A DNA stretch of 64,000 bases, taken from assembly GCF_014268885.2 (NCBI RefSeq), contig NZ_CP077095.1, positions 1,125,001-1,189,000 of the forward strand, in the 5' to 3' direction. Both the position numbers and the translations under genes were made by a program. The stretch's first letter is position 1; every line of letters starts with the position of its first letter. The notes beneath the pieces are model-generated. The model had not been told where the DNA came from and did not search any database. It saw only the letters and a program-made list of their open reading frames with translations. Shown piece after piece: positions 52,618 through 62,821 of this stretch. The DNA comes from Pseudomonas xantholysinigenes. Lineage in GTDB: Bacteria > Pseudomonadota > Gammaproteobacteria > Pseudomonadales > Pseudomonadaceae.

Positions 52618-53199
52618 ATGCTAACCCAGGAAGAGGATCAGCAGCTTGTCGAGCGCGTGCAGCGCGGCGACAGGCGAGCGTTCGATCTGTTGGTGCTGAA
52701 GTACCAGCACAAGATTCTCGGGTTGATCGTGCGTTTTGTCCACGACACCCATGAAGCGCAGGACGTGGCGCAGGAAGCCTTCATCAAGGCATACCGGGCG
52801 CTTGGGAATTTTCGCGGTGACAGTGCGTTCTACACCTGGCTGTACCGCATCGCCATCAACACGGCGAAGAACTACCTGGTATCCCGTGGAAGACGGCCAC
52901 CAGACAGCGATGTGAGCTCCGAGGATGCGGAGTTTTACGACGGCGATCATGGTCTCAAGGATCTCGAGTCCCCAGAGCGCGCGTTGTTGCGGGATGAAAT
53001 CGAAGGCACTGTCCATCGCACCATCCAGCAACTGCCGGAAGACCTGCGTACAGCATTGACGCTGCGCGAGTTCGATGGACTGAGTTACGAAGACATTGCC
53101 AGTGTCATGCAATGTCCGGTGGGTACCGTGCGCTCTCGAATCTTCCGCGCTCGGGAGGCCATAGACAAAGCCCTGCAACCGTTGTTGCAGGAAACCTGA
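52618..53199 (+). CDS. algU: ECF sigma factor AlgU (RpoE/sigma-22)
   Basis: A 193-residue sigma factor for envelope stress and alginate genes. MLTQEEDQQLVERVQRGDRR and the region 2 and 4 motifs are near-identical to P. aeruginosa AlgU. GAGGAG precedes the ATG at 52618; the ATG two codons earlier is less likely. It heads the algU-mucA-mucB-mucD operon. Confidence 0.97.
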   Translation: MLTQEEDQQLVERVQRGDRRAFDLLVLKYQHKILGLIVRFVHDTHEAQDVAQEAFIKAYRALGNFRGDSAFYTWLYRIAINTAKNYLVSRGRRPPDSDVSSEDAEFYDGDHGLKDLESPERALLRDEIEGTVHRTIQQLPEDLRTALTLREFDGLSYEDIASVMQCPVGTVRSRIFRAREAIDKALQPLLQET

Positions 53200-53230
53200 G
53201 ACAGCGGCGATAGCCAAGAGAGGAACCGCC

Positions 53231-53821
53231 ATGAGTCGTGAAGCTTTGCAGGAATCGCTGTCCGCGGTGATGGATAACGAAGCGGACGAACTTGAACTGC
53301 GTCGCGTGCTGAATGCCGTCGACGACGCCGAAACCCGTGCCACCTGGTCGCGTTACCAGGTCGCGCGTGCCGCCATGCACAAGGAGCTGCTGCTGCCCAA
53401 GCTGGATATCGCCTCGGCGGTGTCCGCGGCGCTGGCTGACGAGGCCGTGCCGGCCAAGGTCAAGCAGGGTCCTTGGCGCAGCATTGGCCGCCTGGCCGTG
53501 GCCGCTTCGGTGACCGTTGCCGTGCTGGCCGGTGTGCGCTTCTACAACCAGGACGAGATCACGGGTGTCGAACTGGCCGCCCAGCAGCCTGCCCAGCAGG
53601 GGCTGAGCATGCCGCAGGCACAAGGCCCAGCCGTTTTGGCCGGCTATAGTGAAAGCAACGAGCAACCGACCGGGCCGATGGCCAACGGTGTGCTGCAGAA
53701 CCAGGCCGGCTGGGATCAGCGTCTGCCAGGTTATCTGCGCCAGCACGCCCAGGAGTCCGCGCTGAAGGGCAACGAGACCGCGCTGCCTTACGCCCGCGCC
53801 GCCAGCCTGGAAAACCGCTAA
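53231..53821 (+). CDS. mucA: Anti-sigma factor MucA (RseA)
   Basis: A 196-residue inner-membrane protein. The N-terminal RseA domain (MSREALQESLSAVMDNEADE, SRYQVARAAMHKELL) binds AlgU; one helix (IGRLAVAASVTVAVLAGVRF) spans the membrane; the periplasmic part binds MucB. Regulated proteolysis frees AlgU. The gene is complete; nothing suggests mucoid-type truncation. Confidence 0.95.
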   Translation: MSREALQESLSAVMDNEADELELRRVLNAVDDAETRATWSRYQVARAAMHKELLLPKLDIASAVSAALADEAVPAKVKQGPWRSIGRLAVAASVTVAVLAGVRFYNQDEITGVELAAQQPAQQGLSMPQAQGPAVLAGYSESNEQPTGPMANGVLQNQAGWDQRLPGYLRQHAQESALKGNETALPYARAASLENR

Positions 53822-53833
53822 GTAAGGAGGATC

Positions 53834-54799
53834 ATGCGCGCGCTACCTCTCCTGTCGCTGCTGCTTGGCAGCAGCTTGACGGTGCAGGCACTGGCGGCCA
53901 ACTCCTCGCCTGAGGCGAGCGAGTGGCTGAACAAGCTGGCACGGGCCGAACAGGCGCAGAGCTACCAAGGCGCCTTCGTCTACGAACGCAATGGCAGCTT
54001 TTCAACCCACGATATCTGGCATCGCGTCCAGGATGGCAAGGTCAGCGAGCGCTTGTTGCAGCTCGACGGCTCGGCCCAGGAAATCGTGCGGGTGGATGGC
54101 AAGGTGCAATGCGTCAGCGGCGACCTGGTCAGCGGTGTGGGCACGCCCCCCGACTCTGCGCCACGTGTGCTCGATCCCCTGAAACTGATGAGCTGGTACG
54201 ACCTCAGCGTGGCAGGCAAGTCACGCGTCGCCGGGCGCGATGCGGTGATTGTCACGCTGACCCCGCGCGACCAGCATCGCTATGCCTTCGAAATGCACCT
54301 GGATCGCCGTACCGGCCTGCCATTGCGCTCGTTGATGCTCAACGACAAGGGGCAGCTGCTCGAGCGCTTCCAGATGACCCGCCTGGATACCGACACCCCG
54401 CCGACCGACGCCGACCTCAGCGCCAGCGCCGCCTGCAAACCGGTGGAGCGGGTCGCCCCGAGTACAACCGAAGCTGTTGCCGGCTGGCGTTCGGACTGGC
54501 TGCCACCGGGGTTCGAATTGGTCAACAGCTCGGTGCGTCGCGACCCTGCGCGCAAGAGCACGGTCAGCAGCCTGATGTACGACGATGGCCTGGCCCGGTT
54601 CTCGGTTTTCCTCGAGCCGATCGGCGGCGATGCCGGTACCGATACCCGTGCCCAGTTGGGGCCGACAGTGGCGGTTTCGCGCCACCTGAATACCCCCAAG
54701 GGCAAGGTGATGGTCACCGTGGTCGGCGAAATCCCGTTGGGTACCGCCGAGCGCGTGGCCCTGTCGATGCGGGCCCAGGATGCCCAGGCACGGCAATGA
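53834..54799 (+). CDS. mucB: Periplasmic sigma-factor regulator MucB (RseB)
   Basis: A 321-residue protein. After the signal peptide, residues about 25-190 resemble the LolA-like N-domain (FVYERNGSFSTHDIWHRVQDG) and the smaller C-domain follows (SDWLPPGFELVNSS). It protects MucA from proteolysis and senses lipid/LPS stress. It ends 167 bp before mucD, with no mucC between. Confidence 0.94.
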   Translation: MRALPLLSLLLGSSLTVQALAANSSPEASEWLNKLARAEQAQSYQGAFVYERNGSFSTHDIWHRVQDGKVSERLLQLDGSAQEIVRVDGKVQCVSGDLVSGVGTPPDSAPRVLDPLKLMSWYDLSVAGKSRVAGRDAVIVTLTPRDQHRYAFEMHLDRRTGLPLRSLMLNDKGQLLERFQMTRLDTDTPPTDADLSASAACKPVERVAPSTTEAVAGWRSDWLPPGFELVNSSVRRDPARKSTVSSLMYDDGLARFSVFLEPIGGDAGTDTRAQLGPTVAVSRHLNTPKGKVMVTVVGEIPLGTAERVALSMRAQDAQARQ

Positions 54800-54966
54800 T
54801 GGCTCGGCTCCTGACAGCTCTTGTTACACAGAGCTGACATGAAATTCAGGCATTGTCATTTGCAATCCTGCCGCAAATTTTCTATAGGTCAGGCTTCTCG
54901 GAGTCTGGCCTTTCCTGCGTCTGCGGGAACCTTACTGCTAACTACGCTCGTTGTGACGGGAGCCGT

Positions 54967-56400
54967 ATGTCAATACCACGCTTGAAAACCTACCTATCGA
55001 TGTTCGCCGCCGTGCTCATGCTCGGCCAGGTGCTCAGTGCCCAGGCCGAGGAGTCCCTGCCGGACTTCACCACCCTGGTCGAGCAGGCCTCGCCGGCGGT
55101 GGTCAACATCAGTACCAAGCAGAAGCTGCCGGACCGCCGCGTCGCCGCCGGGCAGATGCCCGACCTCGAAGGCCTGCCGCCGATGTTCCGCGAGTTCTTC
55201 GAGCGCAACATGCCACAGCAGCCGCGCTCGCCCCGTGGCGACCGTCAGCGTGAGGCCCAGTCGCTGGGTTCGGGCTTCATCATTTCCAGTGACGGCTATG
55301 TGCTGACCAACAACCATGTGGTCGCCGATGCCGACGAAATCATCGTCCGCCTGTCCGACCGCAGCGAGCTGCAGGCCAAGCTGGTTGGCACCGATCCGCG
55401 TACCGACGTGGCCCTGCTCAAGGTCGAAGGCAAGAACCTGCCGACGGTCAAACTGGGCGATTCCGAGAAGCTCAAGGTCGGTGAATGGGTACTGGCCATC
55501 GGCTCGCCGTTTGGCTTCGACCATTCGGTGACCAAGGGCATCGTCAGTGCCAAGGGCCGCACCCTGCCCAACGACACCTACGTGCCGTTCATCCAGACCG
55601 ACGTGGCTATCAACCCAGGTAACTCCGGTGGCCCGCTGTTCAACATGAAAGGCGAGGTGGTGGGCATCAACTCGCAGATCTTCACCCGTTCCGGTGGCTT
55701 CATGGGCCTGTCGTTCGCCATCCCGATCGATGTGGCGATTGATGTGTCGAACCAGCTGAAGAAAGACGGCAAGGTCAGCCGCGGCTGGCTGGGCGTGGTG
55801 ATCCAGGAGGTCAACAAGGACCTGGCCGAGTCGTTCGGCCTGGACAAGCCGGCCGGCGCGCTGGTGGCCCAGGTGCTGGAAGACGGCCCGGCGGCCAAGG
55901 GCGGCCTGCAGGTGGGCGATGTGATCCTGAGCATGAATGGCCAGCCGATCGTCATGTCCGCCGACCTGCCGCACCTGGTGGGCAGCCTCAAGGATGGCGC
56001 CAAGGCCAAGCTGGAGATCATCCGCAACGGCAAGCGCCAAAACCTCGACATCACCATTGGTGCGTTGCCTGAGGAAGATGCCGACATCGGCACCGGTGGC
56101 CAGGGCGGCGCCGAGCGCAGCAGCAACCGCCTGGGTGTTTCGGTGACCGACCTGAGCGCCGAGCAGAAGAAATCCCTGGAACTCAAGGGCGGCGTGGTCA
56201 TCAAGGAAGTTCAGGATGGGCCGGCGGCGCTGATCGGCCTGCGTCCGGGCGATGTCATCAGCCACCTGAACAACCAGGCGATCGTCTCGGCCAAGCAGTT
56301 CACCGAAATCGCCAAGGAGTTGCCGAAGAACCGTTCGGTGTCCATGCGCGTGCTGCGTCAAGGGCGCGCCAGCTTCATCACCTTCAAACTGGCTGAATAA
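54967..56400 (+). CDS. mucD: DegP/HtrA-type periplasmic serine protease MucD
   Basis: A 477-residue protease-chaperone. Signal peptide MSIPRLKTYLSMFAAVLMLG to QA. Triad: VLTNNHVVADA (His), DPRTDVALLKV (Asp), NPGNSGGPLF (Ser). Two PDZ domains follow (KPAGALVAQVLEDGPA and LELKGGVVIKEVQDGPAALIG). The ATG at 54967 is used since upstream codons lack signal-peptide character. It degrades misfolded envelope proteins and limits AlgU activation. Confidence 0.95.
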   Translation: MSIPRLKTYLSMFAAVLMLGQVLSAQAEESLPDFTTLVEQASPAVVNISTKQKLPDRRVAAGQMPDLEGLPPMFREFFERNMPQQPRSPRGDRQREAQSLGSGFIISSDGYVLTNNHVVADADEIIVRLSDRSELQAKLVGTDPRTDVALLKVEGKNLPTVKLGDSEKLKVGEWVLAIGSPFGFDHSVTKGIVSAKGRTLPNDTYVPFIQTDVAINPGNSGGPLFNMKGEVVGINSQIFTRSGGFMGLSFAIPIDVAIDVSNQLKKDGKVSRGWLGVVIQEVNKDLAESFGLDKPAGALVAQVLEDGPAAKGGLQVGDVILSMNGQPIVMSADLPHLVGSLKDGAKAKLEIIRNGKRQNLDITIGALPEEDADIGTGGQGGAERSSNRLGVSVTDLSAEQKKSLELKGGVVIKEVQDGPAALIGLRPGDVISHLNNQAIVSAKQFTEIAKELPKNRSVSMRVLRQGRASFITFKLAE

Positions 56401-56417
56401 GCGCGTTGATCGGTAGG

Positions 56418-56444
56418 AAAAGGGCAGCTTCGGCTGCCTTTTTT
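56418..56444 (+). terminator. Intrinsic terminator after mucD
   Basis: aaaagggcagc-ttcg-gctgcctttttt: a tetraloop hairpin with six T residues, 18 bp past the mucD stop. Confidence 0.92.
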
Positions 56445-56464
56445 CATGAGATTTCACAATTCTT

Positions 56465-56594
56465 TGTAGGAGCGGCCTTGTGTCGCGACCGGGCGCGCAG
56501 CGGCCGCAGAACGTCGCTACTGCTCGCAAGGTGCAGCGTACGCAGAAAATTTCGACCGCTGCGCGCCCGATCGCGGCACAAGGCCGCTCCTGCA
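56465..56594. repeat. REP inverted pair upstream of lepA
   Basis: Arms 56465-56503 and 56556-56594 (39 nt each) pair with three mismatches, all of the G:T wobble kind. It separates mucD from lepA. With the terminator this explains most of the 305-bp gap. Confidence 0.88.
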
Positions 56595-56705
56595 GTGCGT
56601 AAGTGCCGCCGATAGAGGAATCTCCCATATCCCTCCGGCTTGAGGTACAATTCCCGGCTATTTTTCGGCGGGCGTCCGGCTCGCAGCCTTTTCGAGTGTT
56701 GACCC

Positions 56706-58505
56706 GTGAGTGATTTGAGTCATATCCGCAATTTCTCCATCATCGCCCACATCGACCATGGCAAGTCGACGCTGGCCGACCGTTTCATCCAGATGTGCGG
56801 TGGCCTGTCGGCGCGCGAAATGGAGGCCCAGGTCCTCGACTCCATGGACCTGGAGCGCGAACGCGGCATCACCATCAAGGCCCACAGCGTCACGCTCAAC
56901 TACAAGGCGCAGGACGGCAAGGTCTACCAGCTGAATTTCATCGACACCCCCGGCCACGTCGACTTCACCTACGAAGTCTCGCGCTCGCTGGCGGCCTGTG
57001 AAGGCGCGCTGCTGGTGGTCGACGCCGGCCAAGGCGTCGAGGCCCAGTCCGTGGCCAACTGCTATACCGCCATCGAGCAGGGCCTGGAAGTCATGCCGGT
57101 CCTCAACAAGATGGACCTGCCCCAGGCCGACCCCGACCGCGTCAAGGACGAGATCGAGAAGATCATCGGCATCGACGCCACCGACGCCGTGGCCTGTAGC
57201 GCCAAGAGCGGCATGGGCGTGGACGAGGTGCTCGAGCGCCTGGTGCAGACCATTCCCGCGCCAGAGGGCGATATCGACGCGCCGCTGCAGGCGCTGATCA
57301 TCGATTCCTGGTTCGACAACTACCTGGGCGTGGTCTCGCTGGTGCGTGTGCGCCATGGCCGCGTCAAGAAAGGCGACAAGATCCTGGTCAAGTCCACCGG
57401 CAAGGTGCACTTGGTCGACAGCGTCGGTGTGTTCACCCCGAAACACACCCAGACCGCTGATCTGAAAGCCGGTGAAGTAGGCTTCATCATCGCCAGCATC
57501 AAGGACATCCATGGCGCGCCGGTGGGCGACACCCTGACCCTGTCCAACACGCCTGAAGTCGAAGTGCTGCCGGGCTTCAAGAAGATCCAGCCGCAGGTCT
57601 ACGCCGGCCTGTTCCCGGTCAGTTCCGACGACTTCGAGGACTTCCGCGACGCCCTGCAGAAGCTGACCCTGAACGATTCGTCGCTGCAATACATGCCGGA
57701 AAGCTCCGATGCCCTGGGCTTCGGCTTCCGCTGCGGCTTCCTCGGCATGCTGCACATGGAGATCATCCAGGAGCGCCTGGAGCGCGAATACGACCTGGAC
57801 CTGATCACCACCGCACCTAGCGTGATCTACGAGCTCGAGCTCAAGACCGGCGAAACCATCGTCGTTGACAACCCGTCGAAGCTGCCGGACGTCTCGGCGG
57901 TCGCCGACTTCCGCGAGCCGATCGTCACCGCGACCATCCTGGTGCCGCAGGAGCACCTGGGCAACGTCATCACCCTGTGCATCGAGAAGCGTGGCGTGCA
58001 GCGCGACATGCAGTTCCTCGGCAGCCAGGTGCAGGTGCGCTACGACATGCCGATGAACGAGGTGGTGCTGGACTTCTTCGACCGCCTCAAGTCGACCAGC
58101 CGCGGCTACGCGTCGCTGGACTATCATTTCGACCGCTACCAGTCGGCCAACCTGGTCAAGCTGGACGTGTTGATCAACGGCGACAAGGTCGATGCCCTGG
58201 CCTTGATCGTGCACCGCGACAACGCGGCCTACAAAGGCCGTGCGTTGACCGAGAAGATGAAGGAACTGATCCCTCGGCAGATGTTCGACGTGGCGATCCA
58301 GGCAGCCATTGGCGGCCAGATCATCGCGCGGACGACCGTCAAGGCGCTCAGAAAGAACGTACTGGCCAAGTGCTACGGTGGTGACGTCAGCCGTAAGAAG
58401 AAACTGCTGGAGAAGCAGAAGGCCGGTAAGAAACGCATGAAACAGGTGGGCAACGTGGAAATTCCACAGGAAGCCTTCCTCGCCGTGCTCAGGTTGGATA
58501 GCTAG
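56706..58505 (+). CDS. lepA: Elongation factor 4 (LepA)
   Basis: A 599-residue translational GTPase. G1 [15 protein letters not shown]2/G3 [15 protein letters not shown]4 NKMDLP, and the LepA-specific C-terminal domain ([39 protein letters not shown]). It starts with GTG at 56706. lepB begins 5 nt after the stop. Confidence 0.97.
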   Translation: MSDLSHIRNFSIIAHIDHGKSTLADRFIQMCGGLSAREMEAQVLDSMDLERERGITIKAHSVTLNYKAQDGKVYQLNFIDTPGHVDFTYEVSRSLAACEGALLVVDAGQGVEAQSVANCYTAIEQGLEVMPVLNKMDLPQADPDRVKDEIEKIIGIDATDAVACSAKSGMGVDEVLERLVQTIPAPEGDIDAPLQALIIDSWFDNYLGVVSLVRVRHGRVKKGDKILVKSTGKVHLVDSVGVFTPKHTQTADLKAGEVGFIIASIKDIHGAPVGDTLTLSNTPEVEVLPGFKKIQPQVYAGLFPVSSDDFEDFRDALQKLTLNDSSLQYMPESSDALGFGFRCGFLGMLHMEIIQERLEREYDLDLITTAPSVIYELELKTGETIVVDNPSKLPDVSAVADFREPIVTATILVPQEHLGNVITLCIEKRGVQRDMQFLGSQVQVRYDMPMNEVVLDFFDRLKSTSRGYASLDYHFDRYQSANLVKLDVLINGDKVDALALIVHRDNAAYKGRALTEKMKELIPRQMFDVAIQAAIGGQIIARTTVKALRKNVLAKCYGGDVSRKKKLLEKQKAGKKRMKQVGNVEIPQEAFLAVLRLDS

Positions 58506-58510
58506 GTCCT

Positions 58511-59365
58511 ATGTCGCTAAATTTCCCGCTGTTGCTCGTCATCGCCGTTGCCGTCTGCGGTCTGTTGGGTCTGCTCGACCTGCTGTTCCTGGCCCCGCGC
58601 CGGCGCGCGGCGATCGCCAACTACCAGGGCAGCGTCAGCCAGCCCGAACTGGCCGTGGTCGAACGCCTGAACAAGGAGCCGTTGCTGGTTGAATACGGCA
58701 AGTCGTTCTTCCCGGTGCTGTTCATCGTGCTGGTGTTGCGCTCGTTCCTGGTAGAGCCGTTCCAGATCCCCTCGGGTTCGATGAAACCGACGCTGGAAGT
58801 GGGCGATTTCATCCTGGTGAACAAGTTCTCCTACGGCATTCGCCTGCCGGTGATCGACAAGAAGGTCATCGAGGTCGGTGACCCGCAGCGCGGCGATGTG
58901 ATGGTGTTCCGCTACCCCAGCGACCCGAACGTCAACTACATCAAGCGTGTGGTCGGCCTGCCGGGCGACGTGATCCGCTACACCAGCGACAAGCGCCTGT
59001 ACGTCAATGGCCAGGCGATCGCCGAGCAGTTGGTCGGCAGCGAGCCGGGCACGCTGGGCAGCGCCGAGTTGTACAAGGAGAAACTCGGCGAGGCCGAGCA
59101 CCTGATCCGCAAGGAAATGACCCGCTACCGCATGCCGCCGGACCAGCAATGGACCGTGCCGGCTGGTCACTACTTCATGATGGGTGACAACCGCGACAAC
59201 TCCAACGACAGCCGTTTCTGGGACGATCCGAACATTCCCAAGGAACTGCACGGCATGGTTCCGGACCGGAACATCGTCGGCAAGGCGTTCGCGGTCTGGA
59301 TGAGCTGGCCAGAGCCGAAACTCAGCCACTTCCCGAACCTGTCGCGGGTCGGGCTGATCAATTGA
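58511..59365 (+). CDS. lepB: Signal peptidase I
   Basis: A 284-residue inner-membrane protease. Two N-terminal helices; catalytic Ser90 in IPSGSMKPTL and Lys145 in NYIKRVVGLPGD. YFMMGDNRDNSNDSRFWD is the C-box. Spacing to lepA shows co-transcription. Confidence 0.97.
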   Translation: MSLNFPLLLVIAVAVCGLLGLLDLLFLAPRRRAAIANYQGSVSQPELAVVERLNKEPLLVEYGKSFFPVLFIVLVLRSFLVEPFQIPSGSMKPTLEVGDFILVNKFSYGIRLPVIDKKVIEVGDPQRGDVMVFRYPSDPNVNYIKRVVGLPGDVIRYTSDKRLYVNGQAIAEQLVGSEPGTLGSAELYKEKLGEAEHLIRKEMTRYRMPPDQQWTVPAGHYFMMGDNRDNSNDSRFWDDPNIPKELHGMVPDRNIVGKAFAVWMSWPEPKLSHFPNLSRVGLIN

Positions 59366-59372
59366 GTAACGA

Positions 59373-59396
59373 CGGCGCTGTCCACGGACGGCGCCG
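59373..59396 (+). terminator. Hairpin after lepB
   Basis: cggcgctgtcc and ggacggcgccg pair with one G:T wobble around a 2-nt spacer, just past the lepB stop. The following sequence is only weakly T-rich, so it may be partial. Confidence 0.5.
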
Positions 59397-59526
59397 CTTG
59401 CATTTATGACATAGGCTGTGTTCTCAGGGAGCGAGGGCTTTCGCCGTTGCCGGCGCAGGACCACAGTCAAACCGTCTTTCAGGATGTTGATTTGAACAAC
59501 GCGTTGAACATTGCCGGGGTGGCTCC

Positions 59527-60216
59527 ATGAGTGCTTCCCTCGATCGCCTGGAGCGCAAGCTCGGCTACACCTTCAAGAACCAGGACCAGATGCTGCTGGC
59601 CCTGACCCATCGCAGCTATGCCGGGCGCAATAACGAGCGCCTGGAATTCCTCGGCGATGCCATCCTCAATTTCGTGGTCGGCGAAGCGCTGTTCGAGCGC
59701 TTCCCGCAGGCCCGCGAGGGCCAGTTGTCGCGCCTGCGCGCCCGCCTGGTCAAGGGCGAGACCCTGGCCCGGCTGGCCCGCGGCTTCGATTTGGGCGAAT
59801 ACCTGCGCCTGGGCTCGGGCGAACTCAAGAGCGGCGGTTTCCGTCGCGAGTCGATCCTCGCCGACGCCCTCGAGGCGCTGATCGGCGCGATTTACCAGGA
59901 CGCCGACATGCAGACCGCCCGCGAGCGCATCCTCGCCTGGCTGACCGACGAATTCGACGGCTTGACGCTGGTCGATACCAACAAAGACCCCAAGACCCGC
60001 CTGCAGGAGTTCCTGCAGTCGCGTGCCTGTGAGCTGCCGCGCTATGAAGTGGTGGATATCCAGGGCGAACCGCACTGCCGGACTTTCTTCGTCGAATGCG
60101 AAGTGGTCCTGCTGAACAAGAAAAGCCGTGGCCAGGGCGTCAGCCGGCGTATCGCCGAGCAGGTCGCCGCCGCCGCCGCATTGATCGCCCTGGGCGTGGA
60201 GAATGGCAATGACTGA
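59527..60216 (+). CDS. rnc: Ribonuclease III
   Basis: A 229-residue dsRNA endonuclease. Signature [16 protein letters not shown] and [13 protein letters not shown], then a C-terminal dsRBD ([35 protein letters not shown]). era begins within its end (8-nt overlap). Confidence 0.97.
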   Translation: MSASLDRLERKLGYTFKNQDQMLLALTHRSYAGRNNERLEFLGDAILNFVVGEALFERFPQAREGQLSRLRARLVKGETLARLARGFDLGEYLRLGSGELKSGGFRRESILADALEALIGAIYQDADMQTARERILAWLTDEFDGLTLVDTNKDPKTRLQEFLQSRACELPRYEVVDIQGEPHCRTFFVECEVVLLNKKSRGQGVSRRIAEQVAAAAALIALGVENGND

Positions 60217-61111
60217 GAACACTTCGACCCGCTGCGGCTATGTCGCCATCGTCGGTCGCCCCAACGTGGGCAAGTCCACGCTGCTCAACCACATCCTCGG
60301 GCAGAAGCTGGCGATTACCTCGCGCAAGCCGCAGACCACCCGCCACAACATGCTTGGCATCAAGACCGAGGGTGACGTGCAGGCGATCTACGTCGACACC
60401 CCCGGCATGCACAAGGCCAACGACAAGGCCCTGAACCGCTACATGAACCGCAATGCCTCGGCGGCCCTGAAGGACGTCGACGTGGTGATCTTCGTGGTCG
60501 ACCGCACCAAGTGGACCGACGAGGATCAACTGGTGCTCGAGCGTGTGCAGTACGTGACCGGCCCGCTGATCATTGCGGTCAACAAGACCGACCGCATGGA
60601 AGAGAAGGCCGAGCTGATCCCGCACCTGCAATGGCTGCAGGAACAACTGCCGAATGCCGAAGTGATGCCGATTTCCGCGCAGCAGGGGCATAACCTCGAA
60701 GCCTTGGAAGCGCAGATCGCCAAGCACCTGCCGGAAAACGAGCACTTCTTCCCCGAAGACCAGATCACCGACCGCAGCAGCCGCTTCCTCGCCGCCGAAC
60801 TGGTGCGCGAGAAGATCATGCGCCAGCTCGGCGCCGAGCTGCCGTACCAGATCACCGTGGAAATCGAGGAATTCAAGCAGCAGGGTCACGTGCTGCACAT
60901 CCACGCGCTGATCCTGGTCGAGCGTGACGGGCAGAAGAAGATCATCATTGGCGACAAGGGCGAGCGTATCAAGCGCATCGGTTCCGAGGCGCGCAAGGAC
61001 ATGGAAGTGCTGTTCGACTCCAAGGTCATGCTCAACCTGTGGGTGAAGGTCAAGGGTGGCTGGTCCGACGACGAGCGCGCGCTGCGTTCGCTGGGTTACG
61101 GCGACCTGTAA
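60209..61111 (+). CDS. era: Ribosome-assembly GTPase Era
   Basis: A 300-residue GTPase binding 16S r[15 protein letters not shown] (G1), [10 protein letters not shown] (G3), [11 protein letters not shown] (G4), and a KH domain with [23 protein letters not shown] 7 nt before the ATG at 60209 favours that start over 60203. Confidence 0.97.
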   Translation: MTENTSTRCGYVAIVGRPNVGKSTLLNHILGQKLAITSRKPQTTRHNMLGIKTEGDVQAIYVDTPGMHKANDKALNRYMNRNASAALKDVDVVIFVVDRTKWTDEDQLVLERVQYVTGPLIIAVNKTDRMEEKAELIPHLQWLQEQLPNAEVMPISAQQGHNLEALEAQIAKHLPENEHFFPEDQITDRSSRFLAAELVREKIMRQLGAELPYQITVEIEEFKQQGHVLHIHALILVERDGQKKIIIGDKGERIKRIGSEARKDMEVLFDSKVMLNLWVKVKGGWSDDERALRSLGYGDL

Positions 61112-61135
61112 CAGTTCTTGATACAACCGGCGTTC

Positions 61136-61211
61136 CCTGTGGGAGCGGGCTTGCCCGCGAATGCGATGGTGGATTCACCGACGCTTTCGCGGGCAAGCCC
61201 GCTCCCACAGG
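61136..61211. repeat. REP inverted pair between era and recO
   Basis: Arms 61136-61161 and 61186-61211 are exact 26-nt complements (cctgtgggagcgggcttgcc...), 24-bp spacer. It interrupts the era-recO operon. Confidence 0.92.
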
Positions 61212-61236
61212 TGTTTCTGGCATAGAGTGACTCATC

Positions 61237-61920
61237 ATGGACCAACCCACCCCTCAACCCGCCTACGTCCTGCACAGCCGTGCCTACAAGGAAACCAGCG
61301 CGCTGGTGGACTTTCTCACGCCCCAAGGGCGGGTACGGGCGGTGTTGCGTCGGGCGCGGGGCAAGGGCGGTAGCCTGGTCAGGCCATTCGTGCCGCTTGA
61401 GGTGGAGCTGCGCGGGCGCGGCGAGCTGAAGAACGTCGGCCGCCTGGACAGCTCCGGCATTGCCGTCTGGCTGCATGGCGACGCACTGTTCAGCGGGCTT
61501 TACCTCAACGAGCTGTTGATGCGCCTGCTGCCCGCCGAGGCGCCGCATCCGGCGCTGTTCGAGCACTACACCTTGACCCTCCAGGCCCTGGCCGCGGGGC
61601 GTCCATTGGAGCCGCTGCTGCGCTCCTTCGAATGGCGCCTGCTGGACGAGCTGGGCTATGCCTTCGCCCTGGATCATGACGTCAATGATGCCCCGGTGGT
61701 CGTCGATGGCCTTTACCGGCTGCAGGTGGACGCTGGCCTGGAGCGGGTCGAGCTGTTTCAGCCAGGCTTGTTCCAAGGCGCCGAGCTGCTGGCCCTGGCC
61801 CAGGCCGACTGGGACGCCCCTGGCGCCTTGCTCGCGGCCAAGCGCCTGATGCGCCAGGCCTTGGCCGTGCATCTGGGGCCCAAGCCACTGGTCAGTCGGG
61901 AACTGTTTCGCAAGCGCTGA
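61237..61920 (+). CDS. recO: DNA repair protein RecO
   Basis: A 227-residue protein that loads RecA with RecR. An N-terminal OB fold ([34 protein letters not shown]) and helical C-terminus ([43 protein letters not shown]) fit RecO. It lies 125 bp after era, with a REP pair in between. Confidence 0.93.
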   Translation: MDQPTPQPAYVLHSRAYKETSALVDFLTPQGRVRAVLRRARGKGGSLVRPFVPLEVELRGRGELKNVGRLDSSGIAVWLHGDALFSGLYLNELLMRLLPAEAPHPALFEHYTLTLQALAAGRPLEPLLRSFEWRLLDELGYAFALDHDVNDAPVVVDGLYRLQVDAGLERVELFQPGLFQGAELLALAQADWDAPGALLAAKRLMRQALAVHLGPKPLVSRELFRKR

Positions 61921-61964
61921 GCACGACGTATGCTGTGGCCCTCAATCTTCAGGAGTGCCCCTTC

Positions 61965-62705
61965 GTGACTCACAGCAACCGCATGCTTCTCGGCGTCAAC
62001 ATCGACCACGTGGCGACCCTGCGCCAGGCCCGGGGCACCCGCTATCCGGACCCGGTCAAGGCCGCGCTGGACGCCGAGGAAGCGGGTGCCGACGGCATTA
62101 CCGTGCACCTGCGCGAAGACCGCCGGCACATCCAGGAGCGCGACGTGCTGCTGCTCAAGGATGTGCTGCAGACCCGCATGAACTTCGAAATGGGTGTCAC
62201 CGAAGAGATGATGGTCTTCGCCGAGAGGATTCGTCCGGCGCATATCTGCCTGGTGCCGGAAACCCGTCAGGAGCTGACCACCGAAGGCGGCCTCGATGTG
62301 GCCGGCCAGGAAGCGCGGATCAAGGCGGCGGTCGAGCGCCTGTCGCGCACCGGTGCCGAAGTGTCGCTGTTCATCGATGCCGACGAGCGGCAGATCGAGG
62401 CCTCGCACCGCGTCGGCGCCCCGGCCATCGAGCTGCACACCGGGCGTTATGCCGATGCTCAGACGCCGGCCGAGGTGGCCGAGGAGCTCCAGCGCATCGT
62501 CGATGGCGTGGCGTTCGGTGTTGGCCAGGGGCTGATCGTCAATGCCGGCCATGGCCTGCACTACCACAACGTCGAGGCCGTCGCCGCGATCAAGGGCATC
62601 AACGAACTGAACATCGGCCACGCGCTGGTGGCCCATGCGTTGTTCGTCGGCTTCAAGGCGGCGGTGGCCGAGATGAAGGCGCTGATCGTCGCCGCTTCGC
62701 GCTGA
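61965..62705 (+). CDS. pdxJ: Pyridoxine 5'-phosphate synthase
   Basis: A 246-residue TIM-barrel enzyme. [41 protein letters not shown], and [20 protein letters not shown] are signature segments. It condenses 1-deoxyxylulose-5-phosphate with 3-amino-1-hydroxyacetone-phosphate. The GTG at 61965 has AGGAG 9 nt upstream. Confidence 0.96.
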   Translation: MTHSNRMLLGVNIDHVATLRQARGTRYPDPVKAALDAEEAGADGITVHLREDRRHIQERDVLLLKDVLQTRMNFEMGVTEEMMVFAERIRPAHICLVPETRQELTTEGGLDVAGQEARIKAAVERLSRTGAEVSLFIDADERQIEASHRVGAPAIELHTGRYADAQTPAEVAEELQRIVDGVAFGVGQGLIVNAGHGLHYHNVEAVAAIKGINELNIGHALVAHALFVGFKAAVAEMKALIVAASR

Positions 62706-62728
62706 TCATCGATGGGCAGTGCCGGACT

Positions 62729-62808
62729 CTTCGCGGGTAAACCCGCTCCCACAGGTAGCACACAGGCCTTGAGACTGGTGAGTTCCCTGTGGGAGGCGAA
62801 GAGGCCGG
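62729..62808. repeat. REP arm with truncated partner
   Basis: An intact arm at 62729-62755 (cttcgcgggtaaacccgctc...) is followed at 62784-62808 by ccctgtgggaggcgaagag, a reverse arm missing its internal cgggtttacccg, a likely deletion. Confidence 0.75.
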
Positions 62809-62821
62809 TGTTGCCCGCGCA

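Noticed and set aside
54853..54966. N-terminal extension of mucD from an ATG at 54853
   Set aside because: The extra 38 residues lack signal-peptide features; the ATG at 54967 starts a normal Sec signal and gives the expected length.
56658..58214. 518-residue minus-strand ORF opposite lepA
   Set aside because: Shadow of the highly conserved lepA coding sequence.
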